From NCBI GenBank assembly GCA_905198125.1, contig CAJKBH010000030.1, positions 1 to 39,092 of the forward strand: DNA of 39,092 nt, in the 5' to 3' direction. The notes beneath the pieces are model-generated. The model worked only from the letters and a program-made list of their open reading frames with translations, was not told where the DNA came from and ran no database searches. Shown piece by piece: positions 34,583-39,092 of the stretch. Made by a program: the position numbers and the translations under genes. The stretch's first letter is position 1. Each line of letters opens with the position of its first letter. This DNA is from an uncultured Porphyromonadaceae bacterium. Its GTDB lineage: Bacteria > Bacteroidota > Bacteroidia > Bacteroidales > Muribaculaceae.

Positions 34583-35800
34583 ATGAAACAGAGCACATTT
34601 AAGATTCTGTTCTATCTCCGAAGCAATCATGTCAACAAGGATGGTACATCCGCCATCATCGTGCGCGTGTCTATTGACGGAGAAAGACAGGACTGGAGCA
34701 CAAAATTGGTTTGCGAGCCAGAAAGATGGGATGGGAAAGCCGGTAAAGCCACCGGTCGTTCATCCAAGTCTTTTGAGATCAATAACCATCTTCAGGATAT
34801 TCAGACTATTCTGACCAATCATTTCTATGACATCCAGCGTCGTCACGGCTACGTTACCGTAGAAATGGTGCGCAACGCCTATATGGGCATAACCCAGCGG
34901 GAGGAATCACTCCTGAAACTCTATGAGCAGCACTTGGAGGACACCAAGAAGCTCGTCGGACTCAGCAAAGCCGACCCCACCTACCGCAAGTACGAGAGGA
35001 TGTACCGCCGCGTGGTGGAGTTCATGAAGAAGAAATACAACATCACCGACATTCCACTGAGAGAGATAAAATATCAGTTCATCGTGGATCTTGAGTTCTT
35101 CCTCCGCACCGAGTACAAATACTCGCAGAACACCACCTACAAGTGCATGAAGTTCTTCAAGCAGGTGATCAACAAAGCCATCCGCGCCGGGCTGATAACC
35201 GTTGACCCCTTCAACGGCTACAAAATCTCCATCGAGCGTGTTGACCGAGGCTATCTTACCGAAGACGAGCTTTGCAAGATGATGCAGAAAGAGTTCGCAA
35301 GCAAGCGACTGGAACAGGTGCGCGACATCTTCATCTTCGCCTGCTTCACCGGGCTGGCATACATCGACCTCGCCCACCTCCGTGTCGATAACATCCAGAA
35401 GATGTTCGACGGTCGTCTGTGGATAGTCACCCACCGCCAGAAAACCAACACAAAGGTTATGGTGCCGCTGCTTCCGCCGGCTCTGAAAATCCTCAACAAA
35501 TATGAGGGGTGCTACACCGATGGCCAGCTGATGCCGATAATCACGAATCAGAAGCTAAACTGCTATCTGAAGGAGATAGCCGACATCTGCGGCATCGAGA
35601 AGAATCTGACGTTCCATCTGGCGCGCCACACCTTCGCCACTACCATGACCCTCGGCCGTGGTGTGCCCATCGAGTCGGTATCAAAGATGCTGGGACACAC
35701 AAATATCCAGACTACACAGATCTACGCGAGAATTACCGCCGACAAAATCGGAAAGGATATGGATATTCTTTCCCGGAACCTCGGCAACCTCGATTTTTAA
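34583..35800 (+). CDS. int: Tyrosine recombinase (integrase)
   Basis: Site-specific recombinase of 405 aa expected to integrate and excise the element. Residues 1-90 look like an arm-binding domain (FYLRSNHVNKDGTSAIIVRVS), about 105-205 is the SAM-like core-binding domain, and 225-395 is the catalytic domain. Catalytic residues visible are Lys287, His345 and Arg348 (HLARHT), His372 (LGHTN) and the nucleophile Tyr381 (QIYARI). The first arginine is missing: the box reads FTGLAYIDLAHL, with Ala259 in place of Arg. IntDOT of CTnDOT is also known to lack that arginine. It is transcribed away from ssrA and followed by a hairpin terminator. Confidence 0.95.
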   Translation: MKQSTFKILFYLRSNHVNKDGTSAIIVRVSIDGERQDWSTKLVCEPERWDGKAGKATGRSSKSFEINNHLQDIQTILTNHFYDIQRRHGYVTVEMVRNAYMGITQREESLLKLYEQHLEDTKKLVGLSKADPTYRKYERMYRRVVEFMKKKYNITDIPLREIKYQFIVDLEFFLRTEYKYSQNTTYKCMKFFKQVINKAIRAGLITVDPFNGYKISIERVDRGYLTEDELCKMMQKEFASKRLEQVRDIFIFACFTGLAYIDLAHLRVDNIQKMFDGRLWIVTHRQKTNTKVMVPLLPPALKILNKYEGCYTDGQLMPIITNQKLNCYLKEIADICGIEKNLTFHLARHTFATTMTLGRGVPIESVSKMLGHTNIQTTQIYARITADKIGKDMDILSRNLGNLDF

Positions 35801-35828
35801 GCTGAACATTCCGTAACACGCCTCAGGT

Positions 35829-35860
35829 GAGTGCCGTTCGGGAATGCTCGGACGGCACTC
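35829..35860 (+). terminator. Hairpin after the integrase gene
   Basis: GAGTGCCGT pairs with ACGGCACTC around a 14-nt loop, about 28 bp past the stop. It lacks a clear T-run, so termination efficiency is uncertain. Confidence 0.5.
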
Positions 35861-35990
35861 GCTGTGTCTTGACGTGAGATTTTATGTATTTTTCCTGAAA
35901 ATTTCACTTTAACATTCATTAAGAATATCACTATAAAGTACTGATATTCAATTTTGAATTATTACGGGTTTTGGAAAACCGACTGTTTTT

Positions 35991-36027
35991 TATCCCACGT
36001 TTATCCCAACTCTATCCCGGAGTTATC
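35991..36027. promoter_or_regulatory. 11-bp-phased TATCCC array upstream of the excision-like operon
   Basis: TATCCC at 35991, 36002 and 36013, and TATCAT at 36024, spaced exactly 11 bp, i.e. on the same face of the helix. The array ends 25 bp before the -7 element at 36053, where an activator would sit. No protein known to me is assigned to it. Confidence 0.6.
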
Positions 36028-36052
36028 ATAGATGCACCTCCTTTTCCATCAG

Positions 36053-36061
36053 TAACTTTGC
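36053..36061 (+). promoter_or_regulatory. -7 element of the HTH operon
   Basis: TAACTTTGC matches TAnnTTTGC, 41 bp before the ATG at 36102. The -33 region has no TTG, which fits a promoter needing an activator bound to the phased TATCCC repeats. Confidence 0.5.
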
Positions 36062-36101
36062 ATCACAAAACAACCACCAAACCCACGTAAAAACATCGAA
36101 C

Positions 36102-36494
36102 ATGGACAATGAAATTAAAAACCCACCCGTAGCGGACCAGCCTGACATGATTCAGGAATTTCAGACGCTTCAAGGCAAGATAGACCGTATCGAACGGTAT
36201 ATCATGGCTCAGGAGACCAAGCTCCAGAAAGCCGAGGAATTCGGATTCGTCAACAAGAAACTCCCCTACGAACCCAAAGTGAGCAAATACGAGGCCGCAG
36301 AGATATTATGCGTGTCGCCCCGGCAGCTCCAGAGAATCCGCGTCCGGATGAAGCTCAAGTGGCGCAAAGTCGGAAAGGAGACGCACTATCTCCTGAAAGA
36401 GCTTGTAGAGGCTATCGAGCGAACCCAGTGCAACTGGAATCCCACCGCTTACGAGAGAGCGCTGAAACGTGTAACCCGCTTACCCCGATATTGA
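36102..36494 (+). CDS. HTH (excisionase-like) protein 1
   Basis: 130-aa protein with an acidic N-terminus, a predicted coiled-coil-like helix (FQTLQGKIDRIERYIMAQETK, about 20-45) and a MerR/excisionase-type winged helix-turn-helix at about 65-115 (SKYEAAEILCVSPRQLQRIR, then KVGKETHYLLKELVEAIE). The next gene starts one base after the stop, so they are coupled. By position and fold it corresponds to Xis2c of CTnDOT-type elements, which guides integrase to excise. Sequence identity to Xis2c was not tested, so the assignment rests on synteny. Confidence 0.75.
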   Translation: MDNEIKNPPVADQPDMIQEFQTLQGKIDRIERYIMAQETKLQKAEEFGFVNKKLPYEPKVSKYEAAEILCVSPRQLQRIRVRMKLKWRKVGKETHYLLKELVEAIERTQCNWNPTAYERALKRVTRLPRY

Positions 36495-36495
36495 T

Positions 36496-36828
36496 ATGAC
36501 GGTATTAGAAAAAAGAGCAATCCTCTCTGATTTCAGAGCCATAATAGATGAGCTTCGGGCCGAAATCAAATGTGAAATCAGACGCGAAATCAAGGATGTG
36601 AGCAAAGAGATATATGCAGTTCTGACAAATCAGGGTATCATCGAGCCGGAAGAACGAGTTCTGACCAAGGCGCAGCTCATGGAAATGTATAATGTCGGCA
36701 AAACCAAGATAGAATCCATGATGGCTGACGGCACACTGCCCTATATAAAATCCGGAGACAGCCGCCAGTCCCGCGTGACCTTCCGCTGGGCAGATGCCAG
36801 AATAGCATTTGAAACCACAAGAAGATAA
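36496..36828 (+). CDS. HTH (excisionase-like) protein 2
   Basis: 110-aa protein, one base after the first HTH gene. Residues 1-50 form a charged helix (LRAEIKCEIRREIKDVSKEI). Residues 54-105 are an HTH_17-type winged helix: LTKAQLMEMYNVGKTKIESM is the recognition helix pair and LPYIKSGDSRQSRVTFRWAD the wing and closing segment. By order and size it matches Xis2d of CTnDOT-type elements (inference). A 76-bp gap precedes the next gene. Confidence 0.75.
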   Translation: MTVLEKRAILSDFRAIIDELRAEIKCEIRREIKDVSKEIYAVLTNQGIIEPEERVLTKAQLMEMYNVGKTKIESMMADGTLPYIKSGDSRQSRVTFRWADARIAFETTRR

Positions 36829-36904
36829 AACCATACCACCATACACCAATAATAATCGCGCCGGCAACGGCGCAAGTCTCTAACCCCAAACACCTTTTTA
36901 ATTT

Positions 36905-38428
36905 ATGGCACAAGACCAGAATTTAGAAGAAGTGCTTATCGCCCGCAACAACGACACCGGGCAGGTAGGCGCGGTGACCGGACTCAACGAGGACGGCACA
37001 CCCAAAATGACCGATGTAAAGTCGGCGAAACTCTCTGACCTCGTGAAATTCTCCAAAGGCCAGAATCCCCTCGAAGCCTTCATGTCGAACTTCGTGCGCC
37101 AGTGCAAGAATCCCTCGACATTCGGATTCTTCCGCGTACCCGCAGACCGCTACGATACGGTGGGCACCGTAATCGGCGACCTCGCCAAAGACCCCGTGGG
37201 AAATGCTGAGATACTTAAGGACAACAAGGTTGATGTGGCGCTCCCGGCTCAGAAAGTCGAACAGCCAAAGCAGACAGAAATCTCTGCGGAACCATCGGAG
37301 CAGACAGCGGATGAGGCTCAATCTCAGACAACCATGTCGCAGGAACCCAAGTGGCAGGCTATCGACCAGTCGAAAATCGACTGGAATATGCTCAAAGAGA
37401 AATGGGGCATCGACAAAGATGCACTCGAAGCCTCCGGCGACCTGAGGGAGATGCTCTACAACCGGAAGTCCAAGCTGGTGAATGTCACACCGACTTTCGG
37501 TGGCGAGAAATTCAGCATCGAGGCGCGACTCTCATTCCGCACAGATCCCGACGGCAGCGTCAAACTTGTCCCTCACTTCATTCAGAGCGAACAGAAGCTC
37601 GACCAGTTCATGGGATACAAATTCGACAAAATCGATCAGGCAAATCTCAAAGAGAACGGCAACCTCGGTCGTATTGTAGAACTGACCGACCCTGCCACCG
37701 GAGAGAAAGTTCCATCGCTCATCAGCCGGGACCGCTACACCAACGAGCTACTGGCAATTCCGGCAAAGGATGTCAGAATCCGTGACACTTTCGGCCAGAC
37801 GAAGCTGACCATGCCGGAGATCATGACCCTGAAGAAAGGTCTTCCCCTGCCCCCCAAAGAGGTCGTATGCCGCGACGGAAAGACCCGCACGGGAATACTC
37901 CAGTACAATGTCGACCGCAAGGCTGTCGAATTTGTACCCAACGGCATACACTGGTATGAGAAGGTGGAGCAGGCAAAGCGTGCCGCCGAAACCAAGAAAG
38001 AAGGCAAAGGCGAATCCGTTTCGACCGAGGCTTCGGAAAAGAAGGCTGAGAGGAAACCCAACTGGACACTCAAAGACGGCAGCATCAAGCCTCTCGGACA
38101 ATGGAACAAGATTCCGCTCACCGAACAGCAGAAGGAAGACTACGCCAACGGGCGTGTCGCCAAGCTCGACAACATGGTCGATGAGAAGGGACAGCCCTGC
38201 ACTGTCTATCTGTACTTCGACAAGGAGAAACAGCGTCCGGTGACATCGCTAAATGACCCGCGTGTCAAGGTCGCCGACGAATCCCGCACCCAGAAGGCGG
38301 TGAACAACGACGGTCTCACCAACGAGGCGACGAAGAACATCACCGACCCTCTGACCAAGGGACAGACCCAGCCGAAGGACGAAATCCAGCAAAAGCAGCA
38401 GCGTAAGCCAAAGGGCCCGCGACTCTGA
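36905..38428 (+). CDS. DUF4099/DUF3945 domain protein of mobile elements
   Basis: 507-aa soluble protein. Residues 1-115 form an N-terminal domain of unknown kind, and a Gln/Glu-rich linker spans 115-150. A DUF4099-like domain covers about 152-235 (IDQSKIDWNMLKEKWGIDKD). DUF3945-like segments lie around 240-345 (TMPEIMTLKKGLPLPPKEVV) and again at about 395-455 (LTEQQKEDYANGRVAKLDNM), followed by a disordered basic tail (KQQRKPKGPRL). Such proteins are common in Bacteroidetes integrative elements; their activity is unknown. The place in the operon corresponds to orf3 of the CTnDOT excision operon. Confidence 0.85.
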   Translation: MAQDQNLEEVLIARNNDTGQVGAVTGLNEDGTPKMTDVKSAKLSDLVKFSKGQNPLEAFMSNFVRQCKNPSTFGFFRVPADRYDTVGTVIGDLAKDPVGNAEILKDNKVDVALPAQKVEQPKQTEISAEPSEQTADEAQSQTTMSQEPKWQAIDQSKIDWNMLKEKWGIDKDALEASGDLREMLYNRKSKLVNVTPTFGGEKFSIEARLSFRTDPDGSVKLVPHFIQSEQKLDQFMGYKFDKIDQANLKENGNLGRIVELTDPATGEKVPSLISRDRYTNELLAIPAKDVRIRDTFGQTKLTMPEIMTLKKGLPLPPKEVVCRDGKTRTGILQYNVDRKAVEFVPNGIHWYEKVEQAKRAAETKKEGKGESVSTEASEKKAERKPNWTLKDGSIKPLGQWNKIPLTEQQKEDYANGRVAKLDNMVDEKGQPCTVYLYFDKEKQRPVTSLNDPRVKVADESRTQKAVNNDGLTNEATKNITDPLTKGQTQPKDEIQQKQQRKPKGPRL

Positions 38429-38470
38429 TTCCCACAGCAGAGTATAATCCACAACCACTGAACCCACGCG

Positions 38471-38515
38471 GATGAAACGCCGAGGGAGGGTCCGGAACCT
38501 CCCGACGCTTTCGTC
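38471..38515. repeat. Long imperfect hairpin between DUF3945 and TOPRIM genes
   Basis: GATGAAACGCCGAGGGAGG faces CCTCCCGACGCTTTCGTC across an 8-nt loop: GGGAGG/CCTCCC is perfect and the outer GATGAAA/TTTCGTC pairs with one G-T. No T-run follows, so it is more likely a processing, stability or translation-control structure than a terminator. Confidence 0.6.
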
Positions 38516-38551
38516 TCAAAATTCCCAACTCACAATAAAAACATTTCAAAT

Positions 38552-39092
38552 ATGACAAAGAAGACACTCGTGACAGTCGTAACCGCCAACCGTTTCATGG
38601 CTGAGACCATTGCCCGCGCAATCGGCGCAACCTCCGAACTCGAAGGCTACTATCATGGCAACGGCTATGCCGTGACATGGACCAACGGCGAAATCATCGA
38701 ATCCGAATACAAGCATGGCGAAAAGTTCGTCATGAACTCCGGTCAGGACATGCGCCAGATGTACGCGCACCACTTCAATTTCAGGATGCGCAACTATGAT
38801 GCGCTACTCGGCTGGGAGAAGTCGAAAGCCGACGAAGCCCAACTCTCCGTAATCAAGACGCTGTGGGCAAAAAGCAATGTCGTCGTCAACGCCATGGAAC
38901 CCACATTCGAGGGAGAACTGGCGTTCCTGAACCTGTACTGGTATCTCCGTATGCCGGTGACTGTGCGCCGCGCATGGCTTCCACGTCTGCGTAAGCCCGT
39001 CATCATCCGGGCTGTCGAGAACGGCACATATTCTCCCGACAAGCATGAGGCATGGCTCGCGGAGGAACTCGTGAATTTTTTTCTCAAAGCCA
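38552..39092 (+). CDS. Topoisomerase-III-like TOPRIM protein (5' part only)
   Basis: At least 180 residues, cut by the window end. The N-terminus MTKKTLVTVVTANRFMAETI aligns with the TOPRIM start of type IA topoisomerases (AEKPSVA region), followed by the characteristic GYYHGNGYAVTWTNGEIIE (EGYxxGNGYxVTWxxGHL). The acidic block appears as NAMEPTFEGELAFLNLYW where DxDREGEL is expected. In topoisomerase III the AEK glutamate and the two Asp residues bind magnesium; here only the EGEL part is kept. It occupies the place of exc in CTnDOT-like operons. Whether the active tyrosine exists lies beyond the window. Confidence 0.7.
   Translation, partial: MTKKTLVTVVTANRFMAETIARAIGATSELEGYYHGNGYAVTWTNGEIIESEYKHGEKFVMNSGQDMRQMYAHHFNFRMRNYDALLGWEKSKADEAQLSVIKTLWAKSNVVVNAMEPTFEGELAFLNLYWYLRMPVTVRRAWLPRLRKPVIIRAVENGTYSPDKHEAWLAEELVNFFLKA

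Larger units (their letters stand above)
34069..39092 (+). mobile_element. Left end of an integrative (probably conjugative or mobilisable) element at ssrA
   Basis: Gene order int, HTH protein, HTH protein, DUF4099/DUF3945 protein, TOPRIM/topoisomerase-like protein, all on the plus strand. This is like the int and xis2c-xis2d-orf3-exc module of CTnDOT-type elements. No transfer (tra/mob) genes are reached before the window ends, so self-transmissibility is open. The insertion point is inferred from the adjoining ssrA gene. Confidence 0.7.

Overview
The window looks like chromosomal DNA of a gut Bacteroidales bacterium, most like Muribaculaceae (inference). Pointers seen in the sequence are Bacteroidetes-type promoters (TTTG, about 19 nt, TAnnTTTG), weak Shine-Dalgarno signals, a bacterial serine palmitoyltransferase, a type IX secretion (CHU_C) protein, a fused FeoA-FeoB, DUF1599/DoxX/DUF2156/DUF3108 families and a tmRNA whose tag reads GENNNYALAA.

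Region by region. 1-650: AT-rich flank with one small unidentified ORF, two leftward promoters and hairpins. 655-2556: dnaK (minus). 2882-6417: spt, tgt and an LptF/LptG permease on the plus strand. 6476-10449: an envelope cluster with a CHU_C-domain secreted protein, a four-LysM lipoprotein-like protein and a PorT-like barrel. 10557-13168: a sugar transferase, a tandem DUF1599 protein and a DoxX-thioredoxin-fold membrane protein. 13198-17490: thioredoxin, a frameshifted membrane/zinc-ribbon gene, a Cys-repeat Spy-like protein, rlmH and a DUF3108 protein. 17571-24722 (minus): sodB, thiG-thiC-thiH and feoAB. 24906-28690 (minus): a dolichyl-phosphate-mannose-synthase-like glycosyltransferase, a DUF2156 protein, a methyltransferase carrying a coding minisatellite, and an ECF sigma factor. 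28956-33586: a DEAD-box helicase, lon and trmN6. 33668-34068: ssrA (tmRNA).

From the 3' end of ssrA to the end of the window lies the left end of an integrative element. It holds a tyrosine integrase, two small HTH (excisionase-like) proteins, a DUF4099/DUF3945 protein and a topoisomerase-III-like TOPRIM protein cut by the window edge. This order recalls the int / xis2c-xis2d-orf3-exc layout of CTnDOT-type conjugative transposons (established for CTnDOT; the match here is inference). The operon is preceded by an unusual array of four TATC(CC) motifs spaced exactly 11 bp apart, and the TOPRIM protein has lost the usual acidic catalytic motifs.

The housekeeping part is ordinary, but it carries several small-scale oddities: tandemly duplicated terminator arms, dispersed AT-rich inverted repeats shared by two intergenic regions, a C-x4 cysteine repeat in a secreted protein, a 15-bp minisatellite inside a methyltransferase gene, and a tRNA-guanine transglycosylase without its zinc cysteines.
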